A stretch of DNA of 64,000 nucleotides, from assembly GCA_963535465.1 (NCBI GenBank), contig CAUSWF010000002.1:62001-126000 (forward strand), given 5' to 3'. The stretch's first letter is position 1; the number at the start of each line of letters is the position of its first letter. Below are positions 10,299 through 19,316 of this stretch, in pieces. The DNA is from CAUSWF01 sp963535465. GTDB lineage: Bacteria; Bacillota_I; Bacilli_A; RF39; UBA660. The notes below the pieces were generated by a model. The model worked only from the letters and a program-made list of their open reading frames with translations. It was not told where the DNA came from and ran no database searches. Both the position numbers and the translations under genes were made by a program.

Positions 10299-10983
10299 TT
10301 ACATATTTTTTTATATTATTATAATCTAGTATTGCTGCTAACTTAGAAATTTCTGGACCTATAACTACTGGATAATAAGGCATCTTATACTCTTTCTTCT
10401 TTTTATAAAGTATTATTATTAATCCAATAGGACTATTACTTCCTGCTATAGGATAAAAAGCAGCAGCTCTAGCATTACTTGCTAAAAGTTTATTGTAAAA
10501 TTTTGGCATAGAATATTTAATAGAATCTATATTATTTACTCTTAATAGAGAGTAATTATTTATTTTCTATAACTCATCTATATAATAAACATATTCAAGT
10601 TCATGCCATTCTCTTTTTGTTTCTTGCGAATCTATGCCTCTAGTCTTCTCAGTAAGGCAATTTAAATACTAGTAACTAAAACCTTGTAAACTTCTAGTTG
10701 AATTATGATAACTTAAAAGTATTACATTTGTAGCATCAGGATCTTTATCAAGTATTGCCTAAACACTTCTATCTATTTCTGGAGCCATTTTAAGAGTATA
10801 CTTTTCAGCTTCCTACTTATCATTCTCCATAGATTCAGCCCATTGTTTAATGCTGTTTTTGTTTTCAGAAATTATATAATTTCCGAGGCACCATCCTAAT
10901 AATCCAATTATAATTACAGTTTTTGTTTGTGTGCCCAAACTATCTAAAAATTCCCAAATCTTTTTTATTAATTTTAATTTCAT
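10291..10983 (-). CDS. Membrane-anchored late protein, 230 aa, TAG-recoded
   Basis: First gene of the leftward late operon. N-terminal transmembrane helix (VIIIGLLGWCLGNYII, about residues 22-38), then a soluble domain starting PEIDRSVQAILDKDPDATNVILLSYHNSTRS, a pattern I associate with an unnamed family in Bacteroidota phages that resembles a GAF-like fold. Several TAG codons (for example at VQAIL, KQEAE, YQYLN) read as Gln; a standard-code scan sees only the last 72 residues. Function unknown; position next to lysis/virion genes suggests an envelope role. Confidence 0.7.
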
Positions 10984-11165
10984 TAAATTTTTAATTAATA
11001 CTTTTTATTAAGCTTTTACTTCCTTTCAAATCTTTACGCAAATCTTAATTCTAAATATAATAAATAAACTTACTAAATTTTGAACTAAACAAATTTAATA
11101 ATATTTTTACAGTAATCAAATTTAGAGATATAAATTATAACAATTTTTATAAATACGTTTATAAT
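10984..11165. promoter_or_regulatory. Divergent late promoter region
   Basis: This AT-rich gap separates the two divergent, TAG-recoded late operons and must hold the start sites for both. I see TATAAT-like strings close to the rightward ATG but no motif shared clearly between the two directions, so individual promoters are not assigned. No gene or hairpin was seen. Confidence 0.5.
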
Positions 11166-11936
11166 ATGGCAGTAAATAATAGTATTTACAATAACAAAAA
11201 TCCTAATATTAAATATAATATTTAGAATTTATTTACTACGGCTAAAATTGCTTCTTTATTAAAGAAAGGAGGTAATGTACATAGAACAGATATATTTCCA
11301 GGGGTTATAGATACTAATGCTAATTTTGATAATATGAGTCCTAGGAAAAAAAGAAAAAAGATTAAAAAACATCAAGATGGAGGAGAAATAGAAGTGGTTG
11401 AATATAATCCTGTAGTATTATCTTTAAAAAAATTAGATTATCCAGAACTAAATAATATTAATACTAAAACTTTAGATATATCTGGATTATCTTTTGATAA
11501 ATTTACTCCACCTTCTATAAATAATATGCGCGTATAGGAAAATTATCCTATAAATCCAAATATTAGTTTAGAAGATTTATTAAAACAAGAAGGAGTAAAT
11601 GCAAAAGTTTCTTCTGGTTATAGAAAGGGAGCAATATCAAAAAATGGACATAAAAGTAATCATAGTCATTTAAATTCTGATGGAACTCCAGGAGCTTATG
11701 ATATAGTTCCTAATGATGGTAACTTTGAAAATCTTAGAAAGGAGATATATGGTAATCCACGTATAGTTGCATGGCTTAAAGCTAAAGGTTGGGGTATTTT
11801 AGAAGAAACTACTCCTAATATTATGAGAAAAACTGGAGCTACAGGTAAACATTGGCATTTTGGTCCTGATACTGCAGCCTTAGATATGTCTAGATAGAAT
11901 GGAATTAATTATACTAAATTAGGAGGTTTATTATGA
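11166..11936 (+). CDS. M15-type D,D-peptidase / virion lysin, 256 aa, TAG-recoded
   Basis: The C-terminal half carries KVSSGYRKG, SNHSHLNSDGTPGAYDI and GKHWHFGPD, matching the SGYR, H-x-x-G-x-A-x-D and HWH zinc ligands of peptidase M15 (D-Ala-D-Ala carboxypeptidase/endolysin) enzymes. It would cleave peptide stems of peptidoglycan, probably as a virion enzyme. The N-terminal region contains two GG motifs (LKKGGNVHR, HQDGGEIEV) seen in other late proteins here. TAGs are read as Gln (NIQNLF, VQENYP, RQNGIN). TGA overlaps the next ATG. Confidence 0.83.
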
Positions 11937-13075
11937 TAGAAACTACAAAATATGATAATATAGATCAGTAGTTTGAATATCCAGATTTACCAAGTATTAA
12001 TAATTCTAATAATACTATAATAGCAGATGAGGCTACTGAAAATTATCTTAGGGCTGTTCAAAATGAATATGCTTTAAAGGCTTAGAGAGATAAAGAATTA
12101 TGGGAACAACAATAGAACGTTAAAAATAATTAGCCTAATTAGTAGTATTCATTTACAGATAATAATATACCTCAAATAAGTAGTTCTAATAAACAAGGAT
12201 CTTAGAAAGTAAAAGAAATACTTGATAATATGATACATGATCCTACTAAAAAAACTATATTGTTAAAAATTGCAGAAAAAGAATCTAATTTTAAAATAGA
12301 TGCTAAAAATGCTAAAAGTTCTGCTAGCGGTTTATTTGGATTTTTAAATTCAACTAAACAAAAATATGGTTATGGTAATACTGCTGAATAGTAGATTTAG
12401 GGAGCATCTAAATTATATGATGCTCATGCTACTTAGTTATAGTAGTATATAAATAAATATGGAACTAGAGGTAAATCAATAACTTAGTTAATGTATGGTA
12501 TGTGGTTTAGACCTACTTCTTTACTTCATTATTTACAAACAGGTCAAGATGATTATAAAGATGCACAAGGAACTAGTTTAGAAAAAATATTTGCAAAAAT
12601 GGCTAAAAATGGAGGAATATTAAAAGCATAGGATGGAATAATAATTCCAAAAGCTCCTAATACATTTAGATAGTATGGAATAGATCCTAATAAGTTTGTT
12701 AATATGTGGAACGGACTTGTTAATAAAGGAATATCTCCACAAGTAGCATTTGATGCTACATGGCAAGCTAATAAAGAAGTTCCTAAAGGATATTATTCAT
12801 ATGGAAAAAAGAAACCTAATCTCAATAGTTGGGTAGAAGCTGCTTCAGATAGTTTAACCACAGGAGCATATAAAAAAGCAAAGAATGCTTAGAATTTTGA
12901 TTAGTATAGATAGGCTACTTTTAAATATAATAAAAATCCAGAATATACTAATTGGTTAAAAACTAATAGATAGGATGCTGTTAATTTTATAAACAGATAT
13001 AGACAACAAAACGGAATAGTAGGTAAACCTATAGCTTAGCTTATCCCAGTAACTTAGATAATTAATAACGTATGA
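11933..13075 (+). CDS. Lytic-transglycosylase-like virion protein, 380 aa, TAG-recoded
   Basis: About residues 80-150 read LLKIAEKESNFKIDAKNAKSS then SGLFGFLNSTKQKYGYG, the Glu-Ser and GLFG layout of SLT-type transglycosylases; the catalytic Glu would be in AEKESNF. A GG motif follows (AKNGGILKAQDGIIIPK). Many ambers, including runs such as EQQQNV and QPNQQYS, read as Gln. Overlaps its neighbours by ATGA-type junctions. Probably opens the wall locally during entry. Confidence 0.75.
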
Positions 13076-13350
13076 TAAAGAATTTTATAAAAAGTATGTT
13101 ACTAGCTACTCAAGGATCTATAAGTTCTAAAAGAGTTTGTGGAGTTCTTGGTTGGTTAGTATGTTTAGGTATTTGTATTTACTGTACAGTTGGTTAGATA
13201 CAAGCTCCTATACTAGCAGACAGTGTTCTTATAGGTAGCGCAGCATTAATGGGCGTAGATAGTGTTACAGGTATATGGAAAAATAAAAGAGATATAAATA
13301 TTATAAAAGAAAATGAAACTAATGTAGAACAAAATAATAGTTTAGTATAA
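13072..13350 (+). CDS. Holin-like membrane protein, 92 aa, TAG-recoded
   Basis: Short basic N-terminus (SISSKRVCGVLGWL), two hydrophobic segments (LGWLVCLGICIYCTVG and VLIGSAALMGVDSVTGIW) and a charged, Asn-rich tail. Size, two-helix topology and position just before the endolysin fit a class II holin. One amber (VGQIQAP). A holin would form inner-membrane lesions timing lysis. Confidence 0.72.
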
Positions 13351-13355
13351 TAAAT

Positions 13356-15788
13356 ATGACTCAAATAAAATTTGATAAATCTAAAAAATATTATGATAGT
13401 AAATTAAATAAATACTATGGTTAGGGTATTTGGTTTAAGGATACTAATGATGATGGTAAATATAATGAAGGAGAATCTTTAATTCCTATGGGAAATAGAA
13501 TTAAAAATTCTAATAATTCTTATGTACAATTAAATTCTGATGGAAGTAGAACTTTATTATATTCTAAAGGTAAATTTACTAATACTAATATTTCAAATGT
13601 AGATAAATAGGCTATATCTAAAGGATTAATATATGGACGCAATGCTTCTTTACAAAATAATAAATATGTAAGATCTAATAATGGCATAAGTAATTGGGAT
13701 ATAGATACAGTTAGACAAAAAAATAAAGATGGAAGTTATACAGATATTAATAATAATACATCTTTTATATATAATAAAAATAAATATATTGGAACAGCTG
13801 GCAGTAAAAATGTAATAGATTTATATCATAACGTAGTAAGTAATGATGGAGGTAAAACTTGGTCTAGAAATTCTACAACTCAAAAATCTGTAAGTCCTTT
13901 TATTACAAGACGCTATGGTACATAGCCTTTAGGTTAGTATTTAAATCCAGATACTAATATTAAAACAAATTATGCTGAAGTTAATTTTGGAGATACTAAT
14001 GGTTAGAATCAATATTTAAAAAATAATTATTGGGTATATGATGATGGTAATGGTAATGTTCAAACTATCGGATTTAGGTATAAAGATGGTAAAGATTATG
14101 CGTTTTTATCAGACGATAATAATTTTTTAAATGATAATGTTTCTGGTATTTTAAAATCTAAATAGAGTATAGGTTCATCTAAACTTAAATCTTATAGTGC
14201 TGGTTTTACTCCAGGTATGGAAAAATGGAGAGGAAAAGGTGGATGGTATACAAATGTAGGATAGGATCTCCCCGATATAGTATACGGTGCTAAAGATGGT
14301 TATTTATATAATAAACAAGGATAGCAAATAGGATTTAATGCAAATGGTACTTATTATTTAAAAAATAATATTATTGCTTCTGAAGAAAAACCTACATTTA
14401 AGAATACTTTAGTAAATGGGTGGTCTGGCTTAGTACAAGACTTTAGTAATTTAAGTTCTAGATTTGATCCTTCTAATAATTAGGGTTTCCAAAATAGATT
14501 TACTGGAATATTTGGAGATTTAGGTAGAGGAATACAGCATGCTGCATAGGGTACTGTAGGGGCATTAGCTACTGCTATTATTCCAGATAGTTTGAATGAA
14601 ACCATAGGTAAGTATGGTTAGATTACCGATATAGGAAAAGATTTAAGAAGTATAACTAGTTTATTTGGTAATGGGAAATTTGTTACACCTTGGGATTAGG
14701 ATAACCATGGCCTTGTTGATTACGCAGATATAATTGGCAACAAACAAGGTCTTCAAGATATAAACGATGCATTAAATGGAGCAACTGTTTTAATCGGAAC
14801 TAAAGGATTAGGCACAACAAAAGAAGTTTTAAAAGGAACACTGCAGGGAACAAAAGCTATGAGGTTTACTGAAGCTGCTCTTAAAGGAGCAAAAAATACT
14901 TCTAAAAATATATATTCAAATGGAGCATATTATACAGGAAAAGCAGGATTACGTCCAAGTAATATTACTCCTATGATTAATGCTGTTAAACAAGGTTTTA
15001 AAAATGCACGTACTTATTATGAAGAATCTGCTCCAGTAGTAACAAAACCAACAATAGTTGAGTCTAAACCAGTAACAGCAGGTACAAAATAGTATATACA
15101 ACCTACAATAAAAAAACTTAATCCAAATAAAGGTGCTGAAGTAGTATATAATATGAAATTTAATCCTGTTTAGGAAGCTTAGAATATAATGGCTAAACCT
15201 AAATTTATATTTAAAGAAAATTCTATAGTACATGTTCCTAAAGGATTACCTGTAAAAGTAGAATAGCCTGTACTAACATAGCAACCTGTTGTTAAACCGT
15301 CTGTACAAAAAATTCCTAAAACTGCACCTAAACAATTAACTTTAGAGTTTGTGGAAGATAAACCTAAATATGTACAACCTATATTAAAACAGCTTAATGA
15401 TGCTAAAAAAGCTGAAATTGCAAGTAAAATAGTTCCTATAGATTATGCAAATGTAGCACATACTATAATGTAGTCTAAACCTACTATATAGCTTCCAGAA
15501 TTTAGATTTTCTTCTAAATTTAATCCTGTTTCTGAAGCTAAAGCTAGAACAGTTAGTAATACTTCAAATGTAGGAAATATTCCTAATAAAAATATTAAGT
15601 ATGTAGAAAGTCAACCTACAGTTAATAATTCTAAAATACTACAGTGGAAGCAAGCTAAAGAAATTAAAGCAGTACCTAAAACAATGAAACCTAAAAGTAA
15701 AAGTAAAATATTGAAAAAAGTAAATAAAAAATATTTAGGTGGAATTTTAAATAATAAATTTAATAATTGGATAAATGCAAATAACTAA
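13356..15788 (+). CDS. Large late protein, 810 aa, TAG-recoded, unknown
   Basis: The largest frame in the rightward operon and strongly amber-dependent: more than twenty TAG codons read as Gln, with only two standard-code pieces longer than 60 codons. The N-terminal half is Asn/Gly-rich with repeated YN/DG strand-like segments. A central Gly/Ala-rich stretch (GRGIQHAAQGTVGALATAIIP, quoted in part) could cross or enter a membrane. The C-terminal third is Pro/Lys/Val-rich (KPTIVESKP, EQPVLTQQP) and probably disordered. No enzyme motif recognised; an ejection or virion cargo protein is plausible. Confidence 0.68.
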
Positions 15789-16302
15789 TTTTATAAAATA
15801 TATATAGAGTTGGGAAGGAGGTTATGCTAATATACCTCAAGATAGTGGAGGTCCTACTAATAAAGGAATTACCCTAACTACTTTCCGATCTATATTTGGG
15901 CAAAACAAAACAATAGATGATTTAAAGAAAATGACAGATGAGCAATGGTGGAAAGTATTTAAAACTAAATTTTGGGATAAATACAAAGCAGATAATATTA
16001 AAGATGAATGGTTAAGATATTTATTAGTAGACTGGTTATGGTGTTCTGGTCAATGGGCTATTACTAAAGTTTAGAAATTACTGGGATTAAATCCAGATGG
16101 AATTGTCGGAGACAGAACTATAACAGCTATTAATAGTAAAAATCCTAAACAATTATTTGATACTATTTGGAAGATGAGAGAAAAATTCCTTCAAGATATT
16201 TCTAAAGGTAAGAATAGTATATTTTTAAAAGGATGGCTTAGACGTCTTAATGGGCTTAAATATGGTTATTTAGTAACTAGTAATAATAAAATATTAAAAT
16301 GA
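15775..16302 (+). CDS. GH108 endolysin (N-acetylmuramidase) with PG_binding_3, 175 aa, TAG-recoded
   Basis: SWEGGYANIPQDSGGPTNKG at residues 12-31 matches the glycoside hydrolase 108 signature EGGxxNxPxDxGGPTxxGIT with catalytic Glu14. The C-terminal DGIVGDRTITAIN matches PG_binding_3. In that domain the TAG in KVQKLLG falls on a position usually occupied by Gln in the family consensus, independent support for TAG as Gln. Overlaps the 3' end of the 810-aa gene. It would hydrolyse the glycan strand during lysis. Confidence 0.9.
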
Positions 16303-16529
16303 GTTTTATAACAAATTTTAAAGAATCCAATAGGTATAAACACTTTTGGTGTGCTATACCTATTGGATTAATTTTTACTATACTTTGTGTTATTGGGTGT
16401 GCAGGAGGTATGGAATTTAAAGATAAACAATATAGTAATTATTGGGATTGGAAAGATTTTGGATTTACTGTATTAGGAGGATTTGTCGGACAGATATTAT
16501 AGATTATATTAATATTAATTTTATTATAA
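16299..16529 (+). CDS. Two-helix membrane protein, 76 aa, TAG-recoded
   Basis: Transmembrane helices at about residues 18-36 (CAIPIGLIFTILCVIGCAGG) and 53-75, separated by MEFKDKQYSNYWDWKDFGF. The KHFW ... GMEFKD ... DWKDF ... GG layout recalls the YfiM/DUF2279-like phage membrane proteins found beside lysis genes. One TAG (GQILQIIL) is read as Gln; standard code would cut the second helix short. Likely a lysis accessory. Confidence 0.7.
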
Positions 16530-17878
16530 TGCCAAAACCTTTTGATTTAGATTTACATAAAAGTTATAATGTAAATAATAAAAGTAAAAATTATAAGTCC
16601 TTTACTGGGGCTAATGGAGAATTATGGTATACTGATAGACCTTTAATTACTTATAATAATAGTAAATTAGCTTATGTAACTAACGGAAGAAATGCTAGAT
16701 GGGTTACTGTTGGAAATGAATTTAATACTTAGCCTTAGATGTTATCTAGAGAACAAGCTGTAAAACGAGATCTTAATAAACCTAGAATACAAGCAGCTAA
16801 TGATTTAACTTAGGGTTTAACTGATCTTATTACAGGAGGAATGGCTGGATCATTAAGAGAAGGGGCTTAGAATCTTACTAAAGGTAATTATATTAAGGGT
16901 ATTTCATAGTTAGCTACACCTGCCATGTTTGGATCTGGAATTGCAGGAAATATAGCAAGAGCAGGTGTCGGATCTTATAATTTATTAAATGAAGATAGAG
17001 TTAGAAAAACATATAAATATATTAATAATAAGGAATATGGGAATGCTGCTGTTTCTGGATTAGGAGATATTTTAAATGGAGGTATGGCTATACATGGTGG
17101 TACTTAGTTATTTAAAAACTACAGAATAGTTGAACCTAAATTATTAAGTGCTAATTTAAATAATAAAAATATGCCATATTACTCTTAGTTTGAATAGTAG
17201 GAAGCATAGCAACATATGATATCTGATATAAAAAGAGGTTATTAGAATTTTAAAGATTGGATGACGAATCCTCATTATTTAGAATCTACTTTAGACAACA
17301 TGGAAGAAGCTAAAAGAATGGGTTTAAAATATACACCTACTTATGATAAACCTCATTATAAAGCACTAATGTAGAACGGTATTAAAATTAATTTTAAGAA
17401 ATAGATGCAGGGTAATGGTGCTACTAGTTAGTTTGGTGCATAGGCCGGACATCCTGCTGAAGTTGATTTAAATTTAGGATCACCACAATCATTTTTTAAT
17501 ACTGTAAGACATGAATCTGGGCATGCTGCTTATCATGGTAATGGGTTAACTCCAGATGAACTTAAATATTTAAGATTTAAAACTCATTAGGCTTTTATAG
17601 ATAAGGCTGAGGCTGGTCCTTATGATTTTCATTAGTAGACTGGTGAAGCTGCTATGAACGGTAGAGATTTAGGACATGATTTAGGAATATCTGTAGGACA
17701 ATCTTATCCAGGATATTAGAAAGCTTTAGAAACATTAAATTCAGGACTAGGCAAATCTACAAAAGATGGAATGATTAAATTATTTAAAACAGATGAACAA
17801 TCTATGCCTTATGTATGGAAATTACTTAATGGTACTTTACTAGGAGGAGCTTTAGTAACTAAATTTAATAATAAATGA
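16529..17878 (+). CDS. Late protein with HExxH metalloprotease motif, 449 aa, TAG-recoded
   Basis: VRHESGHAAYHGN near residue 330 is a zinc-metallopeptidase-like HExxH (HESGH), preceded by AEVDLNLG and followed by a Glu-containing segment (KAEAGPYDF). The first half holds Gly/Ala-rich hydrophobic stretches (LTDLITGGMAGSLREGAQN, FGSGIAGNIARAGVGS) like membrane-interacting ejection proteins. Many ambers (SQFEQQEAQQH, DFHQQTGEA). Last gene of the operon, directly before a strong terminator. A bacterial effector or virion protease role is speculative. Confidence 0.75.
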
Positions 17879-17880
17879 AT

Positions 17881-17920
17881 AAAGGCGAGCATCAATTAAG
17901 ATGTTCGCCTTTCTTTTTAA
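17881..17920. terminator. Bidirectional intrinsic terminator between late and early operons
   Basis: AAAGGCGAGCATC and GATGTTCGCCTTT form a 13-bp stem with one G-T pair and a 6-nt loop, followed by TTCTTTTT on the plus strand and an A-rich flank that supplies T residues for the minus strand. It separates the rightward late operon from the leftward early operon. Confidence 0.9.
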
Positions 17921-18033
17921 ATTTAAAATTATGAAAAACTTTATTAATTTCTTTTTCTAGATCTTCTTTTATTTTTCTATTAATTCTATCAGCAATTTCT
18001 TGCTACCTAATACATATTTTCCAAGAAGATTTT

Positions 18034-18198
18034 TCATTTTCTATCTGGATCTATTGATAGTTTATTTAACTCATCTTGATAATCTAAAAACCAAGATTCG
18101 TCTAAACATTTATTATCTGTACATAACTTTCTAAATGTATATAAATTCTTAATTAAAAACTTAGAAAGTTTCTTAAGTATTTTAATTTTTAATTTCAT
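18034..18198 (-). CDS. Small basic protein, 54 aa
   Basis: MKLKIKILKKLSKFL start, Lys-rich helical N-terminus and a more acidic C-terminus ending IDPDRK. Overlaps the TAA of the gene upstream and is read in the leftward early operon. No family recognised. Confidence 0.55.
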   Translation of the reverse strand: MKLKIKILKKLSKFLIKNLYTFRKLCTDNKCLDESWFLDYQDELNKLSIDPDRK

Positions 18199-18385
18199 CC
18201 AATAATTTTTGTTTCCAAAATAAATATTCTTTTGAATTTTCTAGTTTATGTAATTTAAAGAATTTCTTTATTCTTTTTATATTCTTTATACTATGATATA
18301 GTTTATTCTTATAACATTCTGAAATTTCATCATTAGATACATTAAAATACTTACAAAGTTTAATCATTAAGTGGTATACTAACAT
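18182..18385 (-). CDS. Small helical protein, 67 aa
   Basis: The ORF starts MLVYHLMIKLCKYFNVSNDE; the second Met (MIKLCKYF) is an equally good start, because the first lies only 4 nt from the end of the suppressor tRNA. Lys/Asn-rich and helical. Located just downstream of the tRNA pair in the same transcript. Function unknown. Confidence 0.58.
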   Translation of the reverse strand: MLVYHLMIKLCKYFNVSNDEISECYKNKLYHSIKNIKRIKKFFKLHKLENSKEYLFWKQKLLDEIKN

Positions 18386-18388
18386 AGT

Positions 18389-18475
18389 TGCCTCGCTAGG
18401 ATTCGAACCCAGATTGACGCCCTCAGAAGGCTACAGATTTAGAGTCTGCCGTAATAACCATTATACTACAAGGCA
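18389..18475 (-). tRNA. Amber suppressor tRNA (CTA), long variable arm
   Basis: Folds cleanly: acceptor TGCCTTG/CGAGGCA, anticodon stem GCAGA/TCTGT, loop CTCTAAA with anticodon CTA, T arm CTGGG TTCGAAT CCTAG. Between anticodon and T stems is a 20-nt variable region that pairs on itself (GCCTT/AGGGC), a class II arm as in Leu, Ser or bacterial Tyr tRNAs. Discriminator base A. Reads UAG. The second suppressor next door has a Gln-like body, so which amino acid this one carries is open. Confidence 0.9.
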
Positions 18476-18482
18476 TTAAAGT

Positions 18483-18553
18483 TATCCCACTAGGATTCGA
18501 ACCCAGACTAAGAGGGTTAGAGCCTCCTGTGCTAGCCGTTACACCATAGGACA
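18483..18553 (-). tRNA. Amber suppressor tRNA (CTA), tRNA-Gln-like
   Basis: Acceptor TGTCCTA/TGGGATA, D arm GTGTAACGGCTAGCAC, anticodon stem GGAGG/CCTCT, loop CTCTAAC with anticodon CTA, short variable loop, T arm CTGGG TTCGAAT CCTAG, discriminator A. The body closely resembles the Gln(TTG) tRNA at 34393, including the U1-A72 pair and the TATGGTGTAA start. This supports UAG being decoded as Gln. Co-transcribed with the other suppressor 7 nt away. Confidence 0.92.
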
Positions 18554-18624
18554 ATAAATGTGGGAGCCGCCCACTTAATAAAATAAAAGATTTATTGGCT
18601 AAATAATCTTAATTATTAAAATAC

Positions 18625-18747
18625 TCAATCACCATCCTTTATATTCTCCTTAAGTATTTTAATTTCTTCACTTAGTATTGCTAAAGCATGTCTTGCTTGA
18701 AATAATCTATTTTCTAATTCAGAAAATATTTTATCTTTATTAATCAT
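18625..18747 (-). CDS. Small coiled-coil protein, 40 aa
   Basis: MINKDKIFSELENRLFQARH followed by an amphipathic helix ending KENIKDGD. The start overlaps the stop of the 122-aa gene upstream, indicating coupling. Heptad-like spacing of hydrophobic residues; unknown function. Confidence 0.6.
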   Translation of the reverse strand: MINKDKIFSELENRLFQARHALAILSEEIKILKENIKDGD

Positions 18748-19108
18748 TTAAATACGTTACTAAGCGTTTTATTTCTGCACGTACTGTGTTATGTACTACA
18801 GTTTTAAACATATCAAGTACTTCGCTTGCAGTATTGTTTAAATTCCACTCATTGAGGGTTTTACCTGTTTGAGTTTCTACTTGCTCACAAGCTTTATTGA
18901 AAACATCATCATCTAAATTATTTAAATAATCCTTAAGTTCTTTAGCAGATTTAAGTTCACTTTCATCACCAACTAACTTAATTGATATTGTTCCGTCTTC
19001 CTTATTAATTTCATCTACTTTATAAGTAATGCCATCAATAATATAATTTTCCTCTTCTATACTATTTTCGGCAATACTATTAATTAAATTTTGTAATACT
19101 TCTTGCAT
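18740..19108 (-). CDS. Acidic early protein, 122 aa
   Basis: Acidic, probably alpha/beta: IIDGITYKVDEINKEDGTIS looks like a small beta-sheet, and the rest is helical (TASEVLDMFKTVVHNTVRAE). Part of the leftward early operon between the helicase and the suppressor tRNAs. I do not recognise the family. Confidence 0.75.
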   Translation of the reverse strand: MQEVLQNLINSIAENSIEEENYIIDGITYKVDEINKEDGTISIKLVGDESELKSAKELKDYLNNLDDDVFNKACEQVETQTGKTLNEWNLNNTASEVLDMFKTVVHNTVRAEIKRLVTYLND

Positions 19109-19175
19109 GTTTATTATTTAATTTTTAACTGTTACAATTATATATAAATATTAATTTATTACCAAATATAAAATG

Positions 19176-19316
19176 TTAATTTTTGTTGTTTTGTACTAAA
19201 TTTTCTAATTTTAAAATTCTTTCTTTAAGCGACTTAATATCATTAGTATTCTTTTGTATTCTCTGTTCATGATTCTCAAGAACAGATATAATTTCTTGGT
19301 TTATTTCTTTTTTCAT
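19176..19316 (-). CDS. Small coiled-coil protein, 46 aa
   Basis: MKKEINQEIISVLENHEQRI and the following residues form one long charged helix with heptad hydrophobics (IKSLKERILKLENLV). The start ATG overlaps the helicase TGA (ATGA), so it is translationally coupled to the helicase; it could be a helicase partner (inference). Confidence 0.65.
   Translation of the reverse strand: MKKEINQEIISVLENHEQRIQKNTNDIKSLKERILKLENLVQNNKN

Noticed and set aside
17892..18055. Minus-strand frame reading QIENEKSSWKICIR, TAG, QEIADRINRKIKEDL to a TGA inside the terminator
   Set aside because: Looks somewhat protein-like but has no ATG and ends within the terminator hairpin; possible but not supported enough to list.
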